DNA of 64,000 nucleotides from an uncultured Clostridium sp. (GCA_900547035.1 URFM01000008.1:25465-89464); one strand, 5' to 3'; shown: positions 53,483 to 63,689, counted from the first letter of the stretch. A program made the numbers and translations. Notes: generated by a model from the sequence alone, not told the origin.

Positions 53483-55735
53483 CTACATCCGGTCGTGGCA
53501 GGTTCTGGAAATTACATCCAGCTGCTGCTCTCTGGTCAGGTCGATAAACTTTACCGCGTAGCCCGATACCCGGATGGTAAAGTTCGCGTACTCTTCCTTC
53601 TCCGGATGCTCCATGGCGTCAATCAGCTTTTCCCTGCCGAACACGTTCACATTCAGGTGGTGGGCTCCCTGGTCAAAATAGCCGTCCATCACCTGGACCA
53701 GGTTCACCGTCCGCTCGTCCTCGTCATGGCCCAGAGCGTCCGGGTTGATGGTCTGGGTATTGGAGATTCCGTCCAGAGCCCACTCATAGGGCAGCTTGGC
53801 CACGGAATTGAGGGAAGCCAAAAGGCCGTTCTGCTCCGCGTTGTAGCTGGGGTTGGCGCCGGGAGACAAGGGCTCTCCCGCTCTTCTGCCGTCGGGCATA
53901 TTTCCGGTGGCCTTGCCGTAAACCACATTGGAGGTAATGGTCAAAATGGAGGTGGTGGGCTCGGAATTCCGGTAGGTGTGACGCTTTTTTAATTTCTCCA
54001 GGAAGGTCTTCAGCAGCCAAACCGCGATATCATCGGCCCGGTCGTCATCGTTTCCATATCTGGGGAAGTCCCCGGTAGTCTCGAAGTCGGTAATCAGGCC
54101 GTCCTCCTCCCGGATGGCTCTCACCTTGGCGTACTTGATGGCGCTTAAGGAGTCCACCACATGGGAGAATCCGGCAATTCCGGTGGCGAAGGTGCGGCGC
54201 ACATCGGTGTCGATCAGGGCCATTTCCGCCGCCTCGTAGTAGTATTTATCGTGCATGTATTGAATCAGGTTCAGGGTATTCACATACAGTCCGGCCAGCC
54301 AGTCCATCATCAGGTCGAACTTGTGGATGACCTCATCGTAATCCAGGTACTCGGAGGTAATGGGCGCCAGCTCCGGTCCTACCTGCTCCCTGGTCTTCAT
54401 ATCCCGGCCGCCGTTCATGGCGTACAGCAGGCACTTGGCCAGGTTGGCCCTGGCGCCGAAGAACTGCATCTCCTTTCCGGTCTGGGTGGCGGACACGCAG
54501 CAGCAGATGGAGTAGTCGTCTCCCCAAACCGGCTTCATCACGTCGTCATTCTCGTACTGGACGGAACTGGTGCGTATGGAAATGCGGGCCGCGTATTTCT
54601 TGAAGCTTTCCGGCAGGGCGGAGGAATAGAGCACCGTCAGATTGGGCTCCGGGGAGGGTCCCATATTTTCCAGGGTGTGAAGGAAGCGGTAATCGGTCTT
54701 GGTCACCATGGAACGGCCGTCCATTCCGATGCCCGCCACCTCCAGGGTAGCCCACACCGGGTCGCCGGAGAACAGCTGATTATAGGAGGGGATTCTGGCG
54801 AATTTCACCATGCGGAACTTCATCACCATATGGTCAATGAGCTCCTGGGCTTCCTTTTCCGTCAGGATTCCCCGGTCCAAATCCCTCTGGATGTAAATGT
54901 CCAGGAAGGTAGAAATCCTTCCCACGCTCATGGCCGCGCCGTTCTGGGTCTTGATGGCTGCCAGGTAGCCGAAATACAGCCACTGCACCGCTTCCCTGGC
55001 GTCCTTGGCCGGCTTTGAAATGTCAAATCCGTAGGAAGCCGCCATTTTCTTCATATCCTTCAGGGCCCGGTACTGGTCCGACAATTCCTCCCTCTGACGG
55101 ATAACGTCATCGGTCATGGTCCCGTCGCCGCAGTTGTTGTAGTCGTTCATCTTCTGTTCCATCAGATAGTCGATGCCGTAAAGAGCCACCCTCCGGTAGT
55201 CTCCCACAATCCGGCCTCTGCCGTATGTATCGGGAAGCCCGGTAATAATCTTGTTGTGCCGGGCCTTGCGGATTTCCGGACTGTAGGCGTCGAACACGCC
55301 CTGGTTGTGGGTCTTGTGGTATTCCGTAAAAATCTTGTGGAATTTGGGATTGGGCGTATAGCCGTAGGTGGTGCAGGCCTCCTCTGCCATCTTGATTCCG
55401 CCGAAGGGCATGAAGGCCCGCTTTAAGGGTTTGTCCGTCTGCAGTCCCACTACCTTCTCCAAACTCTTGTACTCCTCGCTGATATAGCCGGGGCCGTAGG
55501 CCGTCAAGGTGGAAACCACCTCCGTCTCCATATCCAGAACGCCTCCTTTGGCCCGCTCCTCCTTCTGGAACTCCTTTAAAATTCCCCAGAGCTTGTCCGT
55601 AGCCTCTGTAGGGCCTTCCAAAAAGGACTCGTCCCCGTCGTAGGGCTTATAATTTTTCTGGATAAAATCCCTGGTATTAATCTCCTCTTTCCAGAGCCGT
55701 CCCTGAAAGCCCTCCCACTGTTCCATCTGCACCAT
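53483..55735 (-). CDS. pflB: Formate C-acetyltransferase (pyruvate formate-lyase)
   Basis: This glycyl-radical enzyme converts pyruvate and CoA to acetyl-CoA and formate. The 750-residue protein has the active-site cysteine pair within [13 protein letters not shown] and the C-terminal glycyl-radical site RVSGYAVKF. The start is ATG 55735, preceded by AAAAGGAGG, rather than the in-frame ATG at 55771. It is the main anaerobic pyruvate outlet in the window. Two GTTAG/CTAAC sites lie about 100-140 bases upstream. Confidence 0.97.
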   Translation of the reverse strand: MVQMEQWEGFQGRLWKEEINTRDFIQKNYKPYDGDESFLEGPTEATDKLWGILKEFQKEERAKGGVLDMETEVVSTLTAYGPGYISEEYKSLEKVVGLQTDKPLKRAFMPFGGIKMAEEACTTYGYTPNPKFHKIFTEYHKTHNQGVFDAYSPEIRKARHNKIITGLPDTYGRGRIVGDYRRVALYGIDYLMEQKMNDYNNCGDGTMTDDVIRQREELSDQYRALKDMKKMAASYGFDISKPAKDAREAVQWLYFGYLAAIKTQNGAAMSVGRISTFLDIYIQRDLDRGILTEKEAQELIDHMVMKFRMVKFARIPSYNQLFSGDPVWATLEVAGIGMDGRSMVTKTDYRFLHTLENMGPSPEPNLTVLYSSALPESFKKYAARISIRTSSVQYENDDVMKPVWGDDYSICCCVSATQTGKEMQFFGARANLAKCLLYAMNGGRDMKTREQVGPELAPITSEYLDYDEVIHKFDLMMDWLAGLYVNTLNLIQYMHDKYYYEAAEMALIDTDVRRTFATGIAGFSHVVDSLSAIKYAKVRAIREEDGLITDFETTGDFPRYGNDDDRADDIAVWLLKTFLEKLKKRHTYRNSEPTTSILTITSNVVYGKATGNMPDGRRAGEPLSPGANPSYNAEQNGLLASLNSVAKLPYEWALDGISNTQTINPDALGHDEDERTVNLVQVMDGYFDQGAHHLNVNVFGREKLIDAMEHPEKEEYANFTIRVSGYAVKFIDLTREQQLDVISRTCHDRM

Positions 55736-55836
55736 GTTTATATTCCTCCTTTTGTTGTATATTGTATACATAAATATGCGAAAGAGTTTGCTCCGAGAAT
55801 CTAAAACAGCGATGCCTCCGAGCGTTATTGTTTTTG

Positions 55837-55878
55837 GTTAGCTTTATCTAACCATTCAATATATTAGCATTGACTAAC
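55837..55878. promoter_or_regulatory. Two GTTAG/CTAAC operator sites before pflB
   Basis: GTTAG-CTTTAT-CTAAC (55837-55852, extended by G and C on either side) and ATTAG-CATTGA-CTAAC (55863-55878), 26 bases apart. The first is identical to the main enolase site. Confidence 0.78.
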
Positions 55879-55946
55879 CTGTAATTCAAGAGGGCTGAGG
55901 TGATAATATTTCTCGTTTTATCAGAACGAATCGTAGCGTAAAATTG

Positions 55947-56852
55947 TCAAAAGTGTGCGAACCCTTCTGTCCCCCCTTCTGCTTCCATTTGAATATTTTT
56001 TCTGTATTGGCTGGGGGTAACTTTGAAAATCTTTTTAAATGACTTCAGGAAACTGGTGTAGTCTGAAAATCCACAGGCTATGCAGGTGTCCAGAACAGCG
56101 ACTCCTCTCTGCAGATATTCTTTGGCCAGGGCTGTTCTTTTAAAGATGATATACTGATAGATACTGCTTCCGGTGTAAGCTTTAAAGAGCCGGGATAAAT
56201 ATCCCTTGCTGATATAAACGGATTCCAAAACCTCATCTACCGTCAGACCCGGGTCTGTAAAATGTTCGTTTATATACTCCACCGCCGCCGTCACAAAATT
56301 GTTGGTCGCCGGAAGCCGGGCCGGCGACTGGACCTGGAGGACCCGTCTCAGCTCCACAAACAGCTCTACTGCCAGACAGGGCACAATCAATTTCTGGTAT
56401 TCCGCATCCTGATGGTTGCAGTAAAAAGCCCGTTCAAAGAAATTCCGGAACAGCCAGAAATTTTCCGGCGAATAGTCCAGAATCCGCACCTGCTCCGTGA
56501 ACAAGTCCGCTCCGAACGGCGCGTCTGATTTCTTAAGGAGCGCCTCCAGATACTGAGGGAAAATATGAAAAACCATCCGCTCATACCGCTTGGTCCCATC
56601 CGCCACAACCGTCCTGTGGATACAGCCAGGTGGTATAATCACCATTGCTTTTCTCGGCACCTGGTAAAGAACGCCTTCCGCTGCCACCTGTATTTCCCCG
56701 TCCATAACCAGCATTAATTCAATATAGTTGTGGTCATGCAGGAGAAAGGAGCCAAAAACCGTATCCGCAAAATGTAGTAATTCGATACCTTCTGAAAAAG
56801 GTGTACGCACAATAGGTTTCCCAAACAAGGGGAATTTTTCAACATTTTTCAT
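55947..56852 (-). CDS. AraC-family transcriptional regulator
   Basis: The 301-residue protein has an N-terminal cupin-like sensing domain (HDHNYIELMLVMDGEIQV, IIPPGCIHRTV) and a C-terminal pair of helix-turn-helix motifs with VYISKGYLSRLFKAYTG and ACGFSDYTSFLKSFKKIFKVTPSQYRK. The start is ATG 56852 after GAGGAAA. It is divergent from a sugar ABC transporter operon and probably activates it when sugar is present. Confidence 0.92.
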   Translation of the reverse strand: MKNVEKFPLFGKPIVRTPFSEGIELLHFADTVFGSFLLHDHNYIELMLVMDGEIQVAAEGVLYQVPRKAMVIIPPGCIHRTVVADGTKRYERMVFHIFPQYLEALLKKSDAPFGADLFTEQVRILDYSPENFWLFRNFFERAFYCNHQDAEYQKLIVPCLAVELFVELRRVLQVQSPARLPATNNFVTAAVEYINEHFTDPGLTVDEVLESVYISKGYLSRLFKAYTGSSIYQYIIFKRTALAKEYLQRGVAVLDTCIACGFSDYTSFLKSFKKIFKVTPSQYRKNIQMEAEGGTEGFAHF

Positions 56853-56926
56853 GGATTTTTTCCTCATTTGCCACGATTTGTTTTTAAATATAATCATTTA
56901 TATCCGAAATTTTCTAATTATAGTTC

Positions 56927-56955
56927 ATTATAATGTAGAAAATATATAATGTCAA
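56927..56955 (-). promoter_or_regulatory. Consensus promoter of the AraC regulator
   Basis: On the minus strand, TTGACA and TATAAT with a 17-base spacer, a perfect sigma-A promoter. The divergent transporter has only a TACAAT (57009-57014) with no matching -35, consistent with activator-dependent expression. Confidence 0.85.
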
Positions 56956-57091
56956 TTTTTACAATATTTGTAGTCCGAATCACAACGCATCCTATCCCTC
57001 TTCCATAGTACAATAAATCTAACGTTTAACGGCAAATCCATTCCAATCGGAGTGGAGCCGCAAAAATTTTATCATTATTAGGAGGGTTTTT

Positions 57092-58105
57092 ATGAAAAAA
57101 TTAGCAGCGCTTGCATTAACCGCCGCGTTAGGGCTTAGTGCCGTCCTGAGCGGATGCACCATCGACGGAGAGGGCGAAAGTACCCAGGCTGTATCAGAGG
57201 GTTCTTCCAATGAAAAAAAGGTCATCTATTTTGTCAGCCTGAGAGTCGGTGGCGCCGCGTGGAGTCAGGCCCAGCAGGGTTTTGAAGATGCCTGCGAGGA
57301 ACTGGGATATGAGGGATATTACGTTGCGCCTACGACAGCCAACGATTCCTCTCAGATGGCAAATCTCTGCGAAACTGCCATGACCAGCGGAGCCGATGCC
57401 ATTTTAGGCCCCCTGTTTGATAAAGATGTCTTTGAGGATATCATCAACCGGGCCCACGACCAGGGCATGCTGGTAGGAACAGTTAATACCTATCTGGGCG
57501 GAATCGAAGATTTTAACATCGGAACCGACCAGGTCAATTCCGGTGTCACCCAGGCTCAGACATTGATTGACCTTGTTGGCGACAATCCCTGTAAAGTAGT
57601 GTGGATGACAATGAACCTGAACAATGCCAGCACCATGGAAACCTACGATGCCTTCTGCGAAACGTTGGAAGGCCACAGCAACATTTCTATCCATGGCATC
57701 GAACTGGATGACAACAATCCGACCACTGCCGCCGACAAGATGAACAATCTGTGGAAGGCTGACCCAGAAATTAACGCTGTCATCTGCAATGACTCTTCCG
57801 GCGCCAGCCTGGGTGTCCCGAATTTCATCGAAGAGAACCAACTCCAGGAGCAATTTTATTCCATCGGAATCGATGCATCCGCGGATATCCTGAACTATGT
57901 CATGACCGGCGCCCTGGACTGCACGTTGGACCAGAACTTCTACCGGATGGGCTATGAAAGTGTTTATATGCTGAAGGATATGTGGGATGGAAAAGAAGTG
58001 GAAAAGCAGGTTGACTCCGGAATGAACTGTGTAACCGCAGAGAACGCGGTGGAGTACGGCGCCTCCCGCGGCTATGAGGTAACTGCTGTTCCGTCAGAAG
58101 AATAA
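57092..58105 (+). CDS. Sugar ABC transporter substrate-binding lipoprotein
   Basis: The 337-residue protein has a lipoprotein signal (ALTAALGLSAVLSGCT) with Cys near residue 22 and a RbsB/PBP1-type periplasmic-binding fold: VIYFVSLRVGGAAWSQAQQG, ADAILGPLFDKDVFEDII and AVICNDSSGASLGV. It delivers a sugar to the RbsC/RbsA-like membrane complex encoded next. The exact sugar is unknown. AGGAGGG precedes the start. Confidence 0.9.
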   Translation: MKKLAALALTAALGLSAVLSGCTIDGEGESTQAVSEGSSNEKKVIYFVSLRVGGAAWSQAQQGFEDACEELGYEGYYVAPTTANDSSQMANLCETAMTSGADAILGPLFDKDVFEDIINRAHDQGMLVGTVNTYLGGIEDFNIGTDQVNSGVTQAQTLIDLVGDNPCKVVWMTMNLNNASTMETYDAFCETLEGHSNISIHGIELDDNNPTTAADKMNNLWKADPEINAVICNDSSGASLGVPNFIEENQLQEQFYSIGIDASADILNYVMTGALDCTLDQNFYRMGYESVYMLKDMWDGKEVEKQVDSGMNCVTAENAVEYGASRGYEVTAVPSEE

Positions 58106-58125
58106 ATGCGAAAGGAGCGTTATCT

Positions 58126-59118
58126 ATGGAACATGTAATGCACAAAACAGATAAAAATGTTTCCCATCGCTTCTCCTCCGTTTTTAAACGGCCGGAGATG
58201 GGAGCCATCCTTCCGATTATTGTCATGGTGATTGTCATCGGTATGGTTAATCCCAGCTTTTTTACCGCCCGGAATTTGGTAGATGTCCTTCGGGCTACCA
58301 GCTATTCTTTCATCGTGGCCGCTCCCTTAACCTGTTTGTTTATCTCCGGCGGTTCTGACCTTTCGGTCAGCGCCGTCACCAACCTGGGCGGGATTATCTG
58401 CGGTTGGGCTATGACGCTCTGGAACCTTCCCATCTGGGCGGCAGTTTTGATTACCTTGCTTGTAGGCGCTGTCTGCGGCCTTCTCAAAGCAGCCGTTGTT
58501 GTAAAAATGGCCCTTCCGCCATTTATCATGACCTTAGGACTCCAGTATGTTATCAACGGCTTTGTTCTGGTCAGCACCAATGGCCTTCCGGTCACCGGAT
58601 TCTCCGACAGCTTTAAAATGCTTGGGCAGGGCCGTGTCCTGGGCGTTTACTGGACCGTCATCATTGCCATTATAGAAGGCTTCCTGATTCACGGAATGCT
58701 GGTCCGCACCAAATTCGGGCGTCAGATATGCGCAGTGGGCGGCAATCAGGAAACCGCCAAACTGGCAGGAATCAACGTAGACCGTGTCCGCACGATTACC
58801 AATGTCCTTGTATCCGTTTTAGCGGCTTTCTGCGGCATCTGTATGGCCAGCCGTTTCAACAGCGCTCAGACCGCAGTGGCTACCGGAACAGAAATGACCA
58901 TCATGTCCTCCGTTATCATCGGCGGAACTTCTATGATGGGCGGCAGCGGTACGATTATCGGTTCTCTTTTGGGCTGTCTTCTCCTTGCGGTAATCAACAA
59001 TGGACTGGTCCTGATGCATGTCTCCAGTTTTTGGCAGAATCTGATTTTTGGCGCAATCCTTATCATTTCTATCATGATTGACAAATACCGCCGTGAAAAA
59101 AGCGGAGGCGGGATGTAG
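58126..59118 (+). CDS. Sugar ABC transporter permease (RbsC family)
   Basis: The 330-residue hydrophobic protein has about nine membrane helices and the family features NLVDVLRATSYSFIVAAPLTCLFISGGSDLSVSA-type region (seen as FISGGSDLSVSAVTNLGG), LPPFIMTLG and the GGTSMMGGSGTIIGSLLG motif near the C-terminus. It follows the binding protein after 20 bases. Confidence 0.92.
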   Translation: MEHVMHKTDKNVSHRFSSVFKRPEMGAILPIIVMVIVIGMVNPSFFTARNLVDVLRATSYSFIVAAPLTCLFISGGSDLSVSAVTNLGGIICGWAMTLWNLPIWAAVLITLLVGAVCGLLKAAVVVKMALPPFIMTLGLQYVINGFVLVSTNGLPVTGFSDSFKMLGQGRVLGVYWTVIIAIIEGFLIHGMLVRTKFGRQICAVGGNQETAKLAGINVDRVRTITNVLVSVLAAFCGICMASRFNSAQTAVATGTEMTIMSSVIIGGTSMMGGSGTIIGSLLGCLLLAVINNGLVLMHVSSFWQNLIFGAILIISIMIDKYRREKSGGGM

Positions 59119-59148
59119 CAGTGCAGCCAAAGAAAGGAGAGGCCAACT

Positions 59149-60669
59149 ATGAATAAACCGATTGTTTTGGAAATGCGCCATGTGACTAAGCGGTTCCCAG
59201 GTGTCCTTGCCCTGGATGATGTAAACCTCGACCTGCGAAAGGGAGAAATCCTGGGCGTATGCGGGGAAAACGGAGCCGGAAAATCCACTCTCATGAAAGT
59301 TCTCTCCGGCAGTTACTCCAACCGGGAATATGAGGGAGAAATCGTTATTGATGGAGTGGTACAGAAATTTGAAAATGTTGCCATGGCTCAGAAGGCCGGC
59401 ATCGAAATGGTCTATCAGGAAATGAACATGATGCTGGACGGAAGCGTCGCGGAAAATCTGTTTGTGGGAAACCTTCCCGGAAAAGGCGCTTTCGTCGATT
59501 ATCCCAAACTCTATGCCGATACCCACAGACTCTTGGACCAGGTCAAGCTGGATTTGGACCCGTCCCAGCCTGTCCGTCCTCTCAACAGCGGACAGATGCA
59601 GATGCTAAGCCTGATGCGGGCTGTAGCAAAAAAGCCGAGGATACTCGTACTGGATGAGCCCACTACCGCCCTGACGGATTCCGAAGTAGAAATCATGATG
59701 GAGCTGCTGAACCAGCTGAGGGATTCCGGTGTCAGCTGCATTTACATCAGCCACAAAATGGGAGAAATCTACCGTCTCTGTGACCGGGTCCTGGTCCTTC
59801 GGGACGGGCACACCATCTCCTGCTATGACATCAAAGATGTGGTAGAGTCCACTCTCATCGAGGATATGGTCGGGCGAAAGGTAGAAAATCTCTATCCCAA
59901 ATCCTCCCATGTAGATGATAGCCAGGAGGTCCTCCGTGTGGAGCACCTGTATGTTCCCCACCCCAATATCCGGGGAAAGTACATTGTAGAAGATATCTCC
60001 TTTTCCCTGAAAAAGGGGGAAATCCTGGGAATCGGAGGACTGGTAGGAGCTGGAAGGAGCGAGATTCTGGGGGCGATTTTCGGACAGTACAATAAGCATG
60101 TGCGCAAAGAGGTCTATGTAAACGGAAAACCTGTTTCCATACACTCTCCCAAGGATGCCATCCGGTACGGCATCGGTTTCGTCACAGAAGAGCGCAAGCG
60201 CAATGGAATCATCTGGATGCTGAGTATCCGGGAAAACATTTCCATCGCCAGTCTCCATCAGCTTTCAAAGGGCATTTTTGTAAATCAGGGAAAAGAAAGG
60301 GCTGAAATCCAAAAGCTCTCTGATAAACTGCGCATCAAAGCCCCGTCAATGGAAACCAAATTAATCCAGCTTTCCGGTGGAAATCAGCAGAAGGTAATCC
60401 TTGCGAAGTGGCTTTTAAACAATCCTCAAATCCTGTTTATGGATGAGCCTACCAAGGGAATCGACGTTGGGACCAAGGCGGACTTTTACAATCTGATGTG
60501 CGATTTGACTGCTGCAGGCGTATCCATTGTCATGGTCAGTTCCGATATGCCGGAGCTGGTATCTATGAGCGACCGCTGCATTATCATCAGCAATGGTCAT
60601 ATAACCGGAGAGCTGAAAAAAGATGATATTAACGAAGTGAATGTAATGAAAGCCGCAATTGCGGAATAA
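59149..60669 (+). CDS. Sugar ABC transporter ATPase, two nucleotide-binding domains (RbsA family)
   Basis: The 506-residue protein has two ABC cassettes. The first carries Walker A CGENGAGKSTLMKVL, LNSGQMQMLSLMRAV and Walker B ILVLDEPTTAL. The second carries a degenerate P-loop (GLVGAGRSEILGAIFG), the signature LSGGNQQKVILAKWL and ILFMDEPTKGIDVGT. This asymmetry is normal for RbsA/MglA proteins. It completes the transporter. Confidence 0.94.
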   Translation: MNKPIVLEMRHVTKRFPGVLALDDVNLDLRKGEILGVCGENGAGKSTLMKVLSGSYSNREYEGEIVIDGVVQKFENVAMAQKAGIEMVYQEMNMMLDGSVAENLFVGNLPGKGAFVDYPKLYADTHRLLDQVKLDLDPSQPVRPLNSGQMQMLSLMRAVAKKPRILVLDEPTTALTDSEVEIMMELLNQLRDSGVSCIYISHKMGEIYRLCDRVLVLRDGHTISCYDIKDVVESTLIEDMVGRKVENLYPKSSHVDDSQEVLRVEHLYVPHPNIRGKYIVEDISFSLKKGEILGIGGLVGAGRSEILGAIFGQYNKHVRKEVYVNGKPVSIHSPKDAIRYGIGFVTEERKRNGIIWMLSIRENISIASLHQLSKGIFVNQGKERAEIQKLSDKLRIKAPSMETKLIQLSGGNQQKVILAKWLLNNPQILFMDEPTKGIDVGTKADFYNLMCDLTAAGVSIVMVSSDMPELVSMSDRCIIISNGHITGELKKDDINEVNVMKAAIAE

Positions 60670-60682
60670 CGAGGTATGCAAA

Positions 60683-61600
60683 ATGGAAAAAATCGATATC
60701 CATCTTCATTTAGGTGTGGAGGATTTCATCAGAAATCCAGCCGGCGGGCGCGGCGAGAAGGTTACATACGTTTCCGGAACCACTCCCCACCCGGTACAGG
60801 CAAAAATGAGCGGAGCCCTGGAAATGCTCCCCCACTTAAAAGAGCTTGGGATTTCACAGGGAATCCTCCTCTCCTCCGGGGAATCAGGCGAAACCGGGAC
60901 CAGCAATCCTCAGGTCCGTCAGGCCGCCGCCCTTGCGCCTGATGTTTACCGCTGGATGTGCAATGTTGATCCGAAGGAACCGGATACCCTGCCGGTCCGG
61001 CTTGCCCAATACAAAGAGCAGGGAGCAGTGGGAATTGGGGAATTTATGATAAATGAGTGGATTGACTCCCCCTTTATCGAATCTGTTTTTTCGGCAGCGG
61101 AGGCGTTAAATCTCCCAATCCTTTTTCACATGAGCCCGGAAGCGGGATTTAACTATGGCATTGCCGACCATCCCGGACTTCCTCTTCTGGAGGCCGCCCT
61201 GAGCCGTCATCCGGAGCTGACCTTTATCGGACACAGCCAGCCTTTCTGGCATGAGATTTCCAGGGATGCCCAGCCTGATTCAAAATCCCGGAATAGCTGG
61301 GGAGAAGGTCCCGTCACCCCAGGAGGACGCCTAATCCAGCTTTTTGACCGTTTTCCCAACCTTTACGGGGATTTATCTGCCAACAGCGGAGGGAACGCCA
61401 TCATGCGGGATGAGGAGTTTGGCCTGAAATTCCTTGAAACCTATCAGGACCGCCTGATGTTTGGAACGGATATGACCAATACGGATTCCTATTTTCCCTT
61501 GGGCGGCTGGCTGGATAAGCAATTCGGGCAGGGAAATCTCTCTTCCTCTGTCTATCAGAAGATTTGCCGAGAAAATGCGAAGCGTATTTTCGGACTATAA
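60683..61600 (+). CDS. Amidohydrolase-superfamily metal-dependent hydrolase linked to sugar ABC operon
   Basis: The 305-residue Amidohydro_2-type protein starts MEKIDIHLHLG with the HxH motif, has LPILFHMSPEAG, FIGHSQPFWHEIS and the terminal RLMFGTDMTNTD with the catalytic Asp. The start at 60683 follows GAGG. As the last gene of the AraC-controlled ABC operon, it may act on the imported compound, for example a lactone or cyclic ester. This is inference. Confidence 0.85.
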   Translation: MEKIDIHLHLGVEDFIRNPAGGRGEKVTYVSGTTPHPVQAKMSGALEMLPHLKELGISQGILLSSGESGETGTSNPQVRQAAALAPDVYRWMCNVDPKEPDTLPVRLAQYKEQGAVGIGEFMINEWIDSPFIESVFSAAEALNLPILFHMSPEAGFNYGIADHPGLPLLEAALSRHPELTFIGHSQPFWHEISRDAQPDSKSRNSWGEGPVTPGGRLIQLFDRFPNLYGDLSANSGGNAIMRDEEFGLKFLETYQDRLMFGTDMTNTDSYFPLGGWLDKQFGQGNLSSSVYQKICRENAKRIFGL

Positions 61601-61606
61601 AATCAC

Positions 61607-61640
61607 GGGGCAGGAGCACCTCCCACGGCACTCCTGCCCC
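61607..61640 (+). terminator. Terminator-like hairpin after the amidohydrolase gene
   Basis: GGGGCAGGAG and CTCCTGCCCC form a perfect 10-bp stem with a 14-base loop just after the stop. It is not followed by a clear T-run, so efficiency is uncertain. Confidence 0.6.
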
Positions 61641-61674
61641 ATTCCCCTCTATCTCAATGATCCGGTGAATTTCT

Positions 61675-62934
61675 TCACTCCTCTTTCGTCTCTTCTTTCG
61701 CTTCTGCTTTCTTCTCATCCTTACTCTTCATATAAGCATCCATGGCCTCCGCCACCTTCTTGGAGTAAGCCACCGCCTGAACCACCGTCTTGGCACCCAG
61801 CACCACGTCGCCGGAGGCGAAGATGCCCTCCACTGTGGTTTCGCCGTTCTCATCTGTCTCCAGCAGGCCGCTCTGGGTGGCCTTCAGCCCTTTTGTGGTA
61901 TTCACCAGCTTGCTCTTAGGACCCTGGCTGATGGAAATGATGGTGGAATCCGCATAGACCTGCTCCGTCTCTTCGGAATAGCCGGTAATCTTCCCCTCCT
62001 CATCCCGGTAAACCTTCCGGAACACGGGACCGTCATCGTTGATCTCCACGATGCTCATATTATACTCAAACTTGGCGCCGTCCAGCATAGCGTAAGATGT
62101 TTCGTGCTGGCTTGCATCGGAATGGTTTCCTCTGGCATAGAGGGTTACATCGTGAGAACCATGACGGATGACCGTCCGGGCCACATCCATGGCAGAATTT
62201 CCTACGCCGATGATGGCCACCCGGTTGCCCAGGTCGTAGGCATCGGGGTTTGCCAGATAGTCGATGGCAAAATGGACATTTCCCAGGGACTCTCCCTTCA
62301 CTCCCAGAGTTTTCGGACGCCACACGCCGGTTCCGATGAAGATGCTCTCATACCCGTCCCGGAACAAATCCTTAATCTCCAGAGCGCCGCCGATGGTGGT
62401 GTTGGGACGGATTTTGATTCCGATTTCCAGCAGTTTCTTTTTGTATCTCTGCAAAATGGTTTTCGGCAGACGGAATTCCGGAATTCCATACTGAAGTACG
62501 CCGCCGATTTTATCTCTGGAGTCAAAAATCGTCACACTGTAGCCCTTCTTGGTCAGCATGATGGCGATGGTAATGCCCGCCGGACCGGCGCCGATCACCG
62601 CCACCTTCTTCCCGTTCCTGGGCGCACATTCCACCTTAATCCGCTCAAAGCAAGTATCGGAAATATAGTTCTCGATGCTACTGATATGAACCGGCTGTCC
62701 TTTTCTTCCCAGAACACAGTGTCCCTCGCACTGATTCTCGTGATTGCAGACCATAGAACATACCAGGGACATGGGATTATTTTCAAACAGCATAGCCGCC
62801 GCTTCCTCCAGCTGCCCCTCCTTTAAGGCCTTAATCATCACCGGTATGGACGTGTGGATTGGACACCCCTGCTGGCACATGGGTTTCTTGCACTGCAGAC
62901 AACGATTCGCTTCATCAATTACATGTACTGCCAT
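61675..62934 (-). CDS. GltD-like NAD(P)-dependent oxidoreductase
   Basis: The 419-residue protein resembles the small subunit of glutamate synthase and related flavin oxidoreductases. An N-terminal Fe-S cysteine region (CLQCKKPMCQQGCP, CNHENQCEGHC) precedes an FAD motif (VAVIGAGPAGITIAI) and an NAD(P) motif (VAIIGVGNSAMDVA), and a C-terminal EGIFASGDVVLGAKTVVQAV. No large GltB subunit is next to it, so it may serve another electron-transfer partner. A Lys/Glu-rich tail ends the protein. Confidence 0.9.
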   Translation of the reverse strand: MAVHVIDEANRCLQCKKPMCQQGCPIHTSIPVMIKALKEGQLEEAAAMLFENNPMSLVCSMVCNHENQCEGHCVLGRKGQPVHISSIENYISDTCFERIKVECAPRNGKKVAVIGAGPAGITIAIMLTKKGYSVTIFDSRDKIGGVLQYGIPEFRLPKTILQRYKKKLLEIGIKIRPNTTIGGALEIKDLFRDGYESIFIGTGVWRPKTLGVKGESLGNVHFAIDYLANPDAYDLGNRVAIIGVGNSAMDVARTVIRHGSHDVTLYARGNHSDASQHETSYAMLDGAKFEYNMSIVEINDDGPVFRKVYRDEEGKITGYSEETEQVYADSTIISISQGPKSKLVNTTKGLKATQSGLLETDENGETTVEGIFASGDVVLGAKTVVQAVAYSKKVAEAMDAYMKSKDEKKAEAKEETKEE

Positions 62935-63079
62935 ATTTAATCTTCTCCCTCCAAAAAGCCATATTGCGTTTCTATCCGGAGAACATCATAGCACACCGCA
63001 TTTTGAATTTCTGTACTTTTTTTGAAACAGCTCGTCGGCTTTTTAACAATTTTTGGGGATTTTTTCCTGAAAATCCTCC

Positions 63080-63643
63080 CTATTTTCCGCTTTTCACCCT
63101 TCGGGCAAAGGCCCGAAACAGTCCGGCTCCCTCCAAAACCCGGGCTACATAGTAAAAAATCAGGGAATCGATGGGCCACATTATCAGATTTTTCACAATC
63201 CGGTCCGGCAGGATAGCCCAAAATCCCTTTCCCATCAGAAGGGAGAGGCAGTAGGTGTTGAGTACGATATTGCACACAATCACCACCACCAGCTTTGCCG
63301 CCAAAACCCGGCGGAAGGTCAGCCGCCTTCCGTAAAAAAAGAACCCGTAAATCGTACCGGCAATCATGGTAACCAGGGTCAGAGGAGGAAAAAATCCTCC
63401 CACCGGCTTCAGAAAATACTTCAGAATGTCCATGGTCCCGTTAAAAATCAGCCCCACAGCCGGGCCAAAGAGCCATGCCACGAACAGATTGGGCAGGCTT
63501 GAGAAGCCAATCTTGATGGTAGGCGTCAGATAGATGGAGTACGCCCCCAAAACCAGGGCCGCGGCCCCCATCATGGCGCAGACGGTAATGGTCCTGGCAC
63601 TTCTCAGTTCCTGCAAGGATTGGTTAAATGGATTTCGATTCAT
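63080..63643 (-). CDS. folT: ECF transporter S component for folate (FolT family)
   Basis: The 187-residue membrane protein has five to six helices and the ECF S-component helix pattern, including AMMGAAALVLGAYSIYL and FVAWLFGPAVGLIFNGTMDIL. It binds folate and passes it to the shared EcfAA'T module, not present here. The upstream THF riboswitch gives the substrate. The ATG at 63643 is preceded by AAAGGAGGTG. Confidence 0.92.
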   Translation of the reverse strand: MNRNPFNQSLQELRSARTITVCAMMGAAALVLGAYSIYLTPTIKIGFSSLPNLFVAWLFGPAVGLIFNGTMDILKYFLKPVGGFFPPLTLVTMIAGTIYGFFFYGRRLTFRRVLAAKLVVVIVCNIVLNTYCLSLLMGKGFWAILPDRIVKNLIMWPIDSLIFYYVARVLEGAGLFRAFARRVKSGK

Positions 63644-63650
63644 AAAAAAA

Positions 63651-63689
63651 CACCTCCTTTGCAGACCTCTCGAACTACAAACGGAGATG
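63651..63689 (-). promoter_or_regulatory. Shine-Dalgarno-sequestering hairpin of folT
   Basis: On the minus strand CATCTCC (63683-63689) can pair with GGAGGTG (63651-63657), the folT ribosome binding site, with one G-U pair. It fits a riboswitch that controls translation. Confidence 0.6.

Noticed and set aside
54161..55018. Open frame of 285 codons on the plus strand
   Set aside because: It is antisense to pflB and Gly/His/Val-rich, typical of a codon-bias shadow.
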